Part shown: one piece after another, positions 34,140 through 44,535 of the stretch
Position numbering within the stretch: position 1 is the first letter of the stretch
Layout of the letters: each line of letters starts with the position of its first letter
Assembly (NCBI RefSeq): GCF_002994745.2
Contig: NC_037093.1
Span: 22,951,555 to 23,015,554, forward strand
Source: Rosa chinensis
Taxonomy: Eukaryota > Streptophyta > Magnoliopsida > Rosales > Rosaceae
DNA: 64,000 nucleotides
Direction: 5' to 3'
The notes under the pieces: generated by a model
Database searches by the model: none
What the model was told of the DNA's origin: nothing
What the model saw: only the letters and a program-made list of their open reading frames with translations
Translations under genes and position numbers: made by a program

Positions 34140-34745
34140 ATCACACTATCATACATCATCCAATCTAACTTCAACAGCAAAGAAAGATATCTTGCATATG
34201 CCAATTATAGAACTAACTTTCTTTTGTCCTTATTCCCACCGAAAAGCCTAAGAAATTCAACATGCATGCAGTAGCAACATGAACTGGTAGAAGGTTGTCA
34301 TCAAAAAAAAAAAAAAAATTGATAGAAGCTGCAAATTCTTCTCAATTTCATCAATCACAGACCTCCCACCAGCATGAACGCAGAAGTGATCAAAAATGAG
34401 TTTGAAATCCAGGATGTAAGGCTTGACTATCACATTGAACAACTTGTTTGCAAGGAAAGTACCAAAGAAGAGAAGCTGCTCGCTTATATGCAGGACAAGA
34501 GAACTGAGCAAAGCTGTGATCGATATTAGTCTTGAGAGCTACACCAGCTATAGCCATGAGCACTTTGACAACGAAACCTTAGTTTTGCCGGCATTGTCCT
34601 CCTCTTGATAAGCACACCGATATGTGTAATCATCAGACCCTTTATGAGTCCTCACAACATGCACCAGCTCATACTTAGCCTGCGCCTATCTGATAACTTG
34701 TTCGAGAGCAAAATTGCAGACCCACCAACACGAAACAAACAATTT
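34140..34745 (-). pseudogene. 3-ketoacyl-CoA synthase (KCS) C-terminal fragment, broken
   Basis: Minus-strand reading in several frames gives [51 protein letters not shown] and [20 protein letters not shown] followed by LQLL. These are typical of plant KCS (FAE1/elongase condensing enzymes of very-long-chain fatty acid synthesis in the ER), and [11 protein letters not shown] carries the catalytic His. Frameshifts near 34677, 34565 and 34535 and an A-tract near 34305 break it. The N-terminal half with the catalytic Cys is absent. The end after LQLL is weakly conserved to about 34140. It is bounded by array repeat and an LTR, so it is a stranded fragment. Confidence 0.85.
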
Positions 34746-34756
34746 TGTACCAACAT

Positions 34757-34908
34757 TGTCACGCCCTAAATCTTGAATAAAGGAATTCAAATCCTAAATG
34801 CGAAAACTCAACAATCACAATAAAGCACTTGGAAAATTTTTCATTTAAATTAAGCAACTAAACAAACCTAGTTCACAATGTCAATACCGACTCGTTCTTT
34901 AGAGTGAC
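34757..34908 (-). mobile_element. Left piece of an interrupted chromovirus LTR
   Basis: TGTCACGCCC to CTTTAGAGTGAC matches the reverse complement of 22140-22281 and continues at 47302 after the Ty1/copia insertion. It is the same LTR family as the solo LTR at 19314-22281, in opposite orientation. Confidence 0.88.
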
Positions 34909-35136
34909 TGTTGGCGTGAGTCATACTTACCTTATTTATATAGATATTCTGTAATATTCCATGATCTGTAATATTCTGTAATATCTGTACTATTATTAGG
35001 TTTACTACTTGCCTTAGGAGTAGTACTTGTCTTATTAGGCGCAATTGTAATTTGTATATAATTCCTTCTTGAAGGGTGAATGAGATATCTGAGTTATTCA
35101 GTCAAAATTATCTCTTGTTTTTCGTTATATTTGACT
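34909..35136 (+). mobile_element. 5' LTR of Ty1/copia element 2
   Basis: 228 bp, TGTTGGCGTGAG to TTTGACT. Compared with the 3' LTR it has one 10-bp duplication (CTGTAATATT) and several base changes. Confidence 0.9.
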
Positions 35137-35150
35137 TGGTCTCAGAGCAG
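35137..35150 (+). promoter_or_regulatory. Primer-binding site of Ty1/copia element 2
   Basis: TGGTCTCAGAGCAG, one base different from the TGGTATCAGAGC site complementary to initiator methionine tRNA that is widespread in plant copia elements. Confidence 0.8.
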
Positions 35151-35303
35151 AGATCCGATCCTGGACTCTAACTCATTGTTCTTTGATCCTTGACCCTTGT
35201 TCTTTGTGCTTGGATTTGTTCCTTGTCCTTTGATCCTTTCATCACTGTTGCCTTCTTATATTTCCAAGTACTTTGTTGTTTTTCCTTCCGCTGCATATTC
35301 ACC

Positions 35304-37737
35304 ATGGTGAAAGATCAAGACGTTTCTCCCAGGTTCTCCTCAAATTTGACTTGTAACTACTGCAAGAATCCAGGCCACATCAAAGCAAATTGTTACAGGT
35401 TGGTTGGTTTTCCAGCAGGCTACTTTGATAGGCCCCGACCTCAGGACAACAAACCCAAGGGAAAAGCTGTTGTTCATCTTGTTCAAGACCAAGATTACTA
35501 TGCAGTGACAAAACCAGATCACAACAACTTTGTTGGTAAGGATACCGCATGCGTAAGTCGCGGTGGTAATGGTAAGGTTAGAGTAGCTTAAAAAATTTCT
35601 AGCTTTACTGGTGGCAATACTTGGATAATTGATTCTGGAGCATCTGACCATATGACCTATAATCGTAGTTTCTTTCTTTTTCTCAATCCACCCTCTATTT
35701 CCTCTGTTGTCAATGCCAATGGTGATTCTTTTCCTATTTTAGGAATAGGGTCTGTTCGTCTCACCCCTTCTTTGACACTACATGATGTTCTTTATGTCCC
35801 TGATCTCTTCCATCATCTTATATCTGTGCTTCAACTTAATACTCAATCTCGGTGTTCTGTAACATTTTTTCCATTGTATGTGATTTGTCATGACCTCCTC
35901 ACCAGGGAAATAATCGGCAGGGGTTATCTGAGGGGTCGACTATTTCATCTAGATTGCATGTTCGCTGAAATGAAGCCTGAGAAGGCAGTCCAAGCATCTT
36001 TGATTTCCACTGGGGTTACTAATCAAGTTGACGAATTATGGCTATGGTATCGGAGATTGGGGCATCCTTCCTTTAGTGTCATGAAGAAATCTATGCCATC
36101 CTTGGTTCTGGGCATTGATGAGTCTAAGTTGCATTATGAGTCATGTGTCTTAGCTAAAAGTCATCGTACTAGTTATCCTTTGAGTACTACTATGAGTTCT
36201 TTTCCTTTTGAGCTTATTCATTCTGATGTATGGGGACCTTCCCGTGAGTCAACCTTGTCTGGCAAACATTGGTTTTTTTGTTTATTGATGATTATACCCG
36301 TCTTACTTGGGCCGCTTTATTGAAACACAAATATGAAGTCTTCTCTGCTTTCCAAGAATTTTTTGCTCTTGTTCAAAATCAATTTGGAGCCAATATTAAA
36401 GTCTTTTGTTCTGATAATGGGGGGGAGTTTGTCAATTCTCAGTTTCACTAATTCTTTTATTCTCATGGGATCATTCATCAAACTACTTGCCCTCAAACCC
36501 CTGAACAAAGTAGGGTGTCAGAAAGAAATAATCGTCATGTTCTTGACATAGCCCGATCTCTTTTATTTAGTGCTCATATGCCTAAGTATCTTTAGGGAGA
36601 TGCAATTCTCACTGCTTGTTATCTCATCAATAGGCTACCTTCCTCTGTTCTCAATGGTCAAACCCCTTATGCTGCCCTTTCAAATCATGTGTTTGTCCCT
36701 TCGTTTTCTAATCTCCCTGCTCGTGTCTTTGGGTGCGTTGTGTTCGTCCATGTTCCTAAGAATCAAAGGTCCAAACTCGATGCCAGGGCATTAAAGTGTG
36801 TTTTTGTGGGCTATGGTGTTAATCACAAGTTTTAATCCTCCTACACAGAAAGTTTTGTTACCATGGACATCACCTTTTATGAGGATGCATGTTATTTTTC
36901 TCCCATCAATCCTTCACTTCAGGGGGAGAAACACACTTTTTTAGAAGAGAAGTCTTGTGGGATTAATATTCAACCCATTGAAGCCAATGACACTCCTACA
37001 AAAACTATAAGGCAATTGCTGAACAAAGCATTGTGAGTTCCGAAACAGAAAAGGCAATTGCTGAATCGTCTACCCTTCACCATGCAACTGCCGAACAGAG
37101 CATTGCGAGTTCAGAAACAGAAAAGGAAATTGCAGAATCATCTACCCTTCGCCATGCAACTGCCGAACAGAGCATTATGAGTTCTGAAATAGAAGAGACA
37201 ATTGTTGAATCGTCTACCCTCCAAGAAGGCCAAGCTCCTCCACCCCTCTTAGATATAGATAACCCTTGTCAACCAATCCCTGAGGAGCGTCCCAATCTTG
37301 AGGTTAGTGGTGTTTCTTCTAACTCTGATATTGGTGATAGTGTGTATGTTTTGCCTCCTAGGTCCACCTGTGGTAAACCACCTCGTCAATATGAACCAAG
37401 TTTAGATGTTAAGTCTAAGTATGCCATAGCTAACTTTGTATCCACCCACCGATTACCCAAATCTCATGCTTCTTTTGTGAATCAAATATCCTCTGTATGT
37501 GTTCCCAGTAAAGTGCAGGATGCTCTCAAGGATCCCAAATGGTCTCAAGCGATGAATGAAGAGATGGAGGCATTGGAGAAGAATAATACTTGGGAGTTGG
37601 TGCCACCTCCACAAGGAAAGAGAGTTGTTGGATGTAGATGGGTGTACACTATCAAACACAATGCAGATGGTTCAGTAAACAGGTATAAAGCAAGACTTGT
37701 TGCAAAGGGATACTCAAACATATGGCATGGATTATGA
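35304..37737 (+). pseudogene. Ty1/copia 2: zinc knuckle, protease, integrase and RT start
   Basis: A possible start ATG at 35304 leads into the knuckle CNYCKNPGHIKANCYRLVGF; the gag capsid part is absent. Protease follows (TWIIDSGASDHMT, about 35622-35660), then a gag-pre-integrase domain (LWYRRLGHPSFSVMK) and the integrase core (LIHSDVWGPS; VFLFIDDYTRLTW; CSDNGGEF; RVSERNNRHVLDIARSLL). A spacer contains a 72-bp repeat (37028-37220). RT begins with PKWSQAMNEEMEALEKNNTW and GCRWVYTIKHNADGSVNRYK. Stops occur at about 35589, 36450, 36593-36595 (TAG for expected Trp) and 36832, with frame changes near 36265 and 37720. Confidence 0.88.
37028..37220 (+). repeat. 72-bp in-frame tandem repeat in the integrase C-terminal spacer
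   Basis: About 2.6 units encoding SSETEKAIAESSTLHHATAE plus QSIA, 24 residues each, in frame with the downstream RT. It lies in the variable region between integrase and RT, where length changes are tolerated. Confidence 0.85.
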
Positions 37738-38604
37738 GGAGACCTTTGCTCCAGTAGCAAAGATTAATATTGTTCCAGTGTTGATGTCTCTAGCAGCTAA
37801 TCTAGATTGGCCTTTGCAACAGTTTGATGTGAAGAATGCCTTTTTACATGGAGAGCTATCTAAAGAAGTCTATATGGATCTACCACCAGGATATGAGGCA
37901 AGCACAGGAGGTAGATTTGTGTGTAAGTTAAATAAGTCCTTGTATGGACTCAAACAATCACCACGAGCTTGGTTTGGAAGATTCTCTCAAGCTATGCGTC
38001 ATTTTGGGTACAAGCAGAGCAACTCTGACCATACATTGTTTCTGAAACGCTGTGAAGGTAAATTAACTGCCTTGATTATTTATGTTGATGATATGATAAT
38101 TACTGGTGATAATTCAGAGGAAGTTGAAAGATTAAAAGATCTGCTTACATTAGAGTTTGAGATGAAAGATCTTGGTTCTCTTAAATATTTTTTGGGGATT
38201 GAGGTCGCCAGAGGGAGTTCAGGAATTTTCTTATGCCAGAGAAAATATGTGCTTGATTTGTTGACAGAGACAGGAATGCTAGGAAGTAGACTTGTTGATA
38301 CTCCTATTGAGCAGAATCATAAACTGGCTGAGTACCCAAATCAAACTCCTACAGAGAAGCCTCGCTATCAGAGGTTAGTTGGCAGATTAATCTATCTCTC
38401 ACATACTCGGCCAGACATTCCATATGCAGTTAGTGTTGTGAGTCAATTCATGCATAATCCAAGTGAAACTCATATGGAAGCTGTGATCCGTATTCTGAGG
38501 TATTTAAAGTCTGCACCTGGAAAAGGCTTGATGTTTTCAAAGCATAATCATCTGGATATTAGTGGTTATACAGATGCAAACTGGGTAGGTTGTGTTACGG
38601 ATAG
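37722..38604 (+). pseudogene. Ty1/copia 2: reverse transcriptase and start of RNase H
   Basis: An open frame with GMDYEETFAPVAKI, LQQFDVKNAFLHGELSKEVY, LYGLKQSPRAWFGRF, the active site IIYVDDMIITGD, FEMKDLGSLKYFLGIEVAR and RLVGRLIYLSHTRPDIPYAV. RNase H then starts at LDISGYTDANWVGCVTD and is interrupted at 38605 by the nested element. The rest of RNase H resumes at 46639. RT looks intact in this stretch; a one-base shift near 37720 separates it from its N-terminus. Confidence 0.92.
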
Positions 38605-39081
38605 TGTAGATACCTCTCACTATGCATGGAGGATTTGCTACATCACCAAGCATAAGTAACACCCTATTTGGGACACCTACAAGTTATGGTGAGGCCCACC
38701 CGAAACATGCATCCCGTAGCCCTATGTTCAAGCTACACTATGGTATCCAGAAGTGGTAAATACGTCGCCAGGAAGCCACCTTCTCAGCCTTGCCAAGTTG
38801 CCCTCACAACATAGCTTTTCTAGACTAGAATAGTGATTTCTACATCCCACATCTAAGAAAATGTAAAGGAGAGGGGTTTCCTTACCTATAAAAGGGACCC
38901 CTCCTCCTCCTTAAACATCACTCCATTACACACTTTGTAATCCCAAACACACATAGTACAATATTCAAGTAGACATAGTCTCCCGCTAAGGCGGAGACGA
39001 ACCACTATACTTCTTGTGTGTGTCTCTCTCTCTCTTTCTCTAAAGCTAACTAGAGACCCCCTCGGAACTCTAACGTTAACA
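38605..39081 (+). mobile_element. 5' LTR of the non-autonomous element
   Basis: 477 bp, TGTAGATACCTC to CGTTAACA, with TATAAAAG at 38887-38894 and a (TC)n tract near 39020-39042. Its first 40 bases follow the RT frame and give a spurious C-terminus to the host open frame. Confidence 0.9.
38887..38894 (+). promoter_or_regulatory. TATA box in LTR
   Basis: TATAAAAG followed by GGACCCCTCC; the equivalent in the 3' LTR is at 46418-46425. Likely promoter of the non-autonomous element. Confidence 0.7.
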
Positions 39082-39100
39082 TTGGCGCTAGAAGCACTCG
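39082..39100 (+). promoter_or_regulatory. Primer-binding site of the non-autonomous element
   Basis: TTGGCGCTAGAAGCACTCG directly follows the LTR. It resembles the TGGCGCC site of the Tat element at 10610-10627, suggesting a gypsy partner supplies reverse transcription (inference). Confidence 0.65.
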
Positions 39101-41137
39101 GCCTTCCTTGCCTTGTATTCTCAATTAAGCCTTACATCCGCCGCTATCCATCCTTGGCGATAACAAAAAAAAATTCAAACATAAATTTGTTCCTAGTGCT
39201 TGCAAAGTTGCAAGGTTTCAAGTCAAAACGAAGTCAACGCAACACCCACTCAAAACTTGAGCTAGTCAACGCCAGCTTAAAAAGGTCAACGCCGACCAAC
39301 TCTAGTCAACCTCGATCAAGTGATGGTCAACAATTGACAAAGCTGGTCAATGCCAACGCTGACCTACAAAAATAAAATCCCATCCTAGCAGTATAAAAAA
39401 AATAAAAAAATAAAAAATTTTGGTGTCAATTTACTTTGGACACCCAGACGGTACCTAGCCTCCTCCTTGGCTAATGGCACCGCCATGAGCCTCTGCCAAG
39501 GCTTTGGTTCTTGATCCGCCAAAGACAGGCCGCTAGCGCAATCAAAGAACCGCCAAGCTTTTGTCAAGCGCAAGCAGGGCAGCGCCTATCAGCCTTGATG
39601 ACGAGCTTCTGGTGTGTATCTCAGCGGACAGCCTTCTCCTTGGCACGTCACCGCCGAACCGCCAGCCCAGCCTAGCGGCAGCATGGCAGCGCCCATTGCT
39701 AGCACACCGGCACGCTAGCGTTAACCCACTGCAAGCTCTACCGCTAGCAGAGTACCGCCAGCAACAGCGCCTCCGCCAGACAACCAGCTAGCCAACTCCG
39801 CCGAGCTCCAGGTTTTCCATCTCCGCTAAGATCTGAGTTCCGCCGACCTTCGATCCTCTGCTGAGCTCAAATGTCGAAATCTCCGCTGTCACCGCCGACC
39901 TCCAAGTGAGGACCAGGCGCCGCTGACCGAACTCCGCTCTACTGAGCTTCACCGCCAAGCTTCACCCTTAGTTTCACCGCTCACCCGAGTTTCTTCAGCT
40001 AGCCAAGGCTCCGCCCCACCGGCCTCCGCTGAGCAGCTTTACTGCTGGGCAAATCCAGAGCTTCAAGCCTCTAGGCAGAGCTTCAATTTTCCTCACGAAA
40101 CTTCAATATGTCGGTCACCCAAAAAACCACTTTGGGCACCCATTCAATCGTGCAGTCCCTCCTTACTGCTGGGTTTTTACTGGCGGACTCATGATTTTGA
40201 TTTCTTGGTGCAGCTCATCACTGCAACATCGATCAACGCCTTAGATGCAGCTCAAACTCGTCTATTCTTGAAAAAAACTGGAAAGCAGATAAGTTCTCTT
40301 TTTCGATGCAGAGCAAAAGCATACACATATGCCTATTATAATAGTCTAAAGCATAAATATAATATATTCTCATTGCTTGCTACACGTCCTTGACCAAGCA
40401 TATATATTATCATTTCTTTCAAAAGTTGGTGACTCACTATGTGCAACACATGTGCACGTCTTAAAACACCGTATGCCTAGCGTGCACATACCAATAGCTT
40501 TATGATATACAAGCATATGCATATATATGTACACATATTATAAGCCCATCTGATAGGCATGTCTCCATGAGACCATGACAAATGCATGTCCAATTGTACT
40601 CACAGTATGCAGCTTATAAAGCCTATTGCTCATAATATTGCCATACATCGGTACATGGCTATTCTGTTCTACATGTGCAATCATTAATAGCCTTGACAAT
40701 TGTCAAAAGCACAATCATTAAACATGTCCACTATGTCCTACATGTGCAACGCACACAACCACATAACTATATAAACAAACTTGCCATATGCACATTCAGT
40801 TTTTTGATAATTCAAAAGCTGACAAAAGGCTCATGCTTATGACCATATAGTTTCTGGACTCTAACTTATAGACACTGGTATAGGCTATTGCATGCTTATA
40901 TCAAAGAGATTTTTGTCACTAGGGCCAGGTACATTTACATATAAATGCTACCGTCACGTTCATGTTCAAGTGGCATTGCACATATATAATGAGAGTTTGA
41001 AATTCAACTATTTTTATCGAGCATTCAACCTCAATTACAAGTTGATGGACATCATCGGAATACTTTATCCGCCACAAGCAATGGACCGTCATGCTCGGCC
41101 AACTCCGCTAGCCTCCAAATCGGCATAAGATAAGTAA
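39101..41137 (+). other. Internal region of the non-autonomous element, left part
   Basis: No coding domain seen. 39205-39345 repeats GTCAACGCC-like words about seven times. 39480-40080 is GC-rich with many CCGCC and GCTCCGC words and no stable repeat unit. 40200-41137 is AT-rich with many ATATATGCATA-like words. Small open frames (39016-39375, 39561-39791) are not supported as genes. Confidence 0.6.
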
Positions 41138-41807
41138 CATTATGACAGGACCCACCCCGGATTTCACCCCAAAATCCGAAGTGGCCCTGCGGGGCCCACT
41201 TTAGAAGAAATTCTACCAAAAATTTGGCAGAACTTCCCCTAAAATGGACTACCCAAAACCTGGATAAATGAAATTTACACTTCTAAAATACCCATCCTTA
41301 TTCTCCTGGAGCCACCCTGCCCCCCAATCACAACATCTTCCAATTCACATTACACAAATCTCAACTTAATAACATTAATCCCACAGGTAATCAGAGCAAT
41401 TCTAATAAAAATGGTAAACAAGGAAAACCTAATTCAAAGGAAACCGCGGAAGCCATGCTGTTGACTATGCCTCAACTCCATGTACGCCCGACCTCAACTA
41501 ATTTCGCCTGCAAACTGGGCATTTGAAACCGAAGGGCCCAGGGGAAAAGTATTGAAAACACGTCAGTGTGAGTGGACAAAAATAAATAAATAAGATGATT
41601 TAAATGAAGCAAACTTAAATACCTTTCCCACTTATTTAAATTTATAAAACTTCGATGCATGCAACGTTTATAAAACTTTATTTCTTAAAATCAGGAGTCT
41701 GGAAACTGGAAACTGTAAATCAAACCTGCTGTGTATCGTATCATCGGACTAGACCCCGCTAGCCCAAAAATAATATAAAAGTAGGGGAAGAAGATAGCCA
41801 TACGAAT

Positions 41808-41954
41808 GAGCCTCCCAGGCTCGGGTGATAGCCTCCCAGGCTAAAGTACTCCCATATACTCCCGTTATATACCCACACGCCACTAAGTGTAGCGATTAGG
41901 ATACTGGGCTTCAGCATTACTGTCACAAAGACAGTAACCAGCGCCACAAAGGCG
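41808..41954 (-). repeat. Hairpin array with CTCCC and ACAAA loops
   Basis: GAGCCT/AGGCTC (41808-41822) and TAGCCT/AGGCTA (41829-41843) enclose CCC. AGTA/TACT (41845-41860) and ATATA/TATAT (41854-41870) enclose CTCCC-containing loops. TTACTGTC/GACAGTAA (41917-41937) and CGCC/GGCG (41942-41954) enclose ACAAA. The outer pair of the first two differs as G-C versus T-A. Confidence 0.85.
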
Positions 41955-42967
41955 GAAGATCAATGCTAGCAATGATAATAGTCACCCAAAATATGGCAAA
42001 AGAAAATCCGAAAACCACATAAATCCATAAAGCTTCCCCAACTCTCGCAAATGAATTTCCAATGACGTGTCCCACACGCCAAGATAATCTCAAGTTCAAA
42101 AATAAATAGGAGAGAGATAACAATAAAACATAATCTCCATAAATCGAAACAAAACCAATTCCAAGATCATCATCAAGGCATTCCCAATGCCAAAACCGAA
42201 AGTCGATAAATAAATATGAAGACTAACTCCATCGAAATCTCATTTCGAAAATCTCTTAAAAATCTCAAATCGACGAATATAAATATAATATAAATAGTAT
42301 AATTCCGGAAATCACATCGGAAATAAATAATTCGTCAAATAGGATTATAAATCACAACCAACTTCGGAAACAAATGACTATCGAAAGCAATTATATGACA
42401 TAAAGTGAAATCAATCTCTGAAATTAAATCATATGCTCGAAATGTAATATGATAATTAAATAGAGCATACTTTAATAAATAAATGCATGCATCATTTACT
42501 TAAAAACAAAAGTCCACTCACAGTATACAGCTAACGTGGTATCTTAAGGATCCTCGTCGAGCGATGAGTCGGTACCTCGTCCTGTACACAATTATTCGTA
42601 CATAAATAATTACCAGACGGAAAAATAATTTTACGATAATCAATAATTAAATCTCAAAACCCATAGCCTCAACTTCTCCAATCCTCTTCCACATCCAACC
42701 AAACTTCACCAACACTGCCCACTCATCGATTTTAGACTATATAACAACTATGGAGGAAATCCGACAATCGGATTCACGATTAACATTAACCGAAATCAAA
42801 ATCTTTAGAAATTTATAACCGATTCAAAACTCCACCAATCCTCACCAAACTTCATATATAAGCTCTATGATAATTATAACATTTAACTAGCCAGCAATTG
42901 AAATTAAAAAGCTACCCTAGCCGCCGCTACCGCCGCCACTGCCACCAACTCCAATGGCCACCAAAAA

Positions 42968-43159
42968 TTTTTTTTTTTGACTTTGTCAAGGGGAACCCAA
43001 AGGCTTCCTAGGCCCAAGATAAACCCCTTCGGCGCATGTGAAATGCTCCAACTGTGCATTGCAGCACAGTGCCTGGCCACTTTGACAGCTTCGGGATTCG
43101 AACCTAGGTTGCGGAGCACACCCAACTAGGCAAGAACCACTAGACCACTTGCAGTGGTT
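42968..43159 (-). mobile_element. tRNA-derived SINE (about 190 bp) inside the solo LTR
   Basis: On the minus strand the element starts AACCACTGCAAGTGG. It has an A-box-like TGGTCTAGTGGTT and a B box GGTTCGAATCCCG about 45 bases on, then a tRNA-unrelated body, and ends in an 11-base A-tail (T-run 42968-42978). Direct repeats TGGCCACCAAAAA (42955-42967) and TGGCCACCAAAATTT (43160-43174) flank it. Internal Pol III promoter, A-tail and a TSD of about 13 bp are diagnostic of a SINE. The family was not identified. Confidence 0.88.
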
Positions 43160-43970
43160 TGGCCACCAAAATTTGGCAGTAGCACCTTCTCAACACACCC
43201 ATTAATTCTTTCAACTGTGACCAAGTTAGAAAATGAGCGGAAGTACCTCAACAATTAAGGGAAAGTTGAACACGAATCATGAATAGTAACCTCCAACTTC
43301 AAACCGTCAATTCTTCCTCCACGCTTCAAATCTCAGTAAAAGCTTCGGGGAACATCATCTACGTCCCAAGGCGCTTCCAATGGACTAAGGTTTATCACTG
43401 GAGGTGGCCGGAATCGGAAGACATCAGCCGGTGAAGGGAGGTGATTTCCAGCTCGAGCTGTGCAGCTTCTCGGCCTTACAGCGCCTCCACAGTTCGATTT
43501 TCACCCCGATGTCTTCTGAGAAGTTATAGACGACGTCAAGGTGAGAAAAATTGCTTTTGGAATCAAGTCGATTGGAGGCCTGTGGAGGAAGATATGGCCG
43601 GACAAAGAAGACCCCAGAAAAAAAAAACGCGATGGGGAGTGGAGAGGAGTCGGTAAGTTTCTAGAAAAATATGGAAACTTACCACAGTACTTTCTCTATA
43701 TATAGCAAGTTACTATGAACAGTACTTTTAGTATTTTGGCCATAACTTTCGCATACGAACTACGATTTAAGTGTACCACATATGCACGCTATCGGTTTAA
43801 CGTCCTCTACAACTTTTATGGAGAAAATTTTGTCAAATTTTAACCCGAACAAAAAGTCAACTTTTAGGGCCACTAAAAGTATTCAACAAAGTAAAAAGTG
43901 GAAGTAATCGTTATTTACCATCCAAATGACTAGTAAACTAGTAAATTGAGGTACGGGGCGTTACACATTA

Positions 43971-44535
43971 TCTTATCTTTTACGCTCTGGCAATTAGAGC
44001 CATTACATGTTTTCACTACTTTAAGCATGCTTAGAATATATCACACTTGATATGCATTCACATGCTTCCATGATAAACTAATCATGCTTATAACACATGT
44101 TATATGTTTTAGTAGCACACCTACTATGCATACATCCTAGTGTAAATACTTCAAATGTCTTCACGACCCTTAAACATGCTTGCACTATGCTACTCGTACA
44201 TGCCGTATACATATGCCATGCTTATTTGTTGTTCATACATTTGTACACTATATGCAAATATCTTGCCTAGCCTCTTGGCCACCATATTTTGTCAAACCCT
44301 TCGCACGGGAAAGAGACCTAAACTGGTCTAAAGACTCCACAAGTCTGTGGCCCATGACCAACCGCCAAGCGGTAAGGCAACACCTCATAATGACGATGAC
44401 TCTACGCGGCATTATAGTCAAGCTTTTCTCTTCTGGGAAAGAGTAAAGGGACCGGTTAACACAACCCAAGGAATCCATTGATCCGGCTGTTAACCCTCGA
44501 CACTTGGGTATCAAAGATTAGGTTCGCTACCTAAC
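43971..44535 (+). other. Internal AT-rich part of the non-autonomous element, continued
   Basis: Continuation of the 40200-41137 sequence after the solo LTR (ATGCTTATAACACATG-type words), then a mixed region. No gene recognised. Confidence 0.55.

Larger units (their letters stand above)
41143..43965 (-). mobile_element. Solo LTR (2823 bp), minus orientation, TSD CATTA
   Basis: Plus-strand ends TGACAGGACCC and GGGGCGTTACA, flanked by CATTA at 41138-41142 and 43966-43970. Read on the minus strand it starts TGTAACGCCCCGTACC, close to the start of the 781-6315 LTR. It contains a hairpin array at 41808-41954 and a SINE at 42968-43159. Confidence 0.92.

Noticed and set aside
39561..39791. Short frame in the GC-rich tract of the non-autonomous element
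   Set aside because: Composition-driven openness in CCGCC-rich sequence; no motif or homology recognised.
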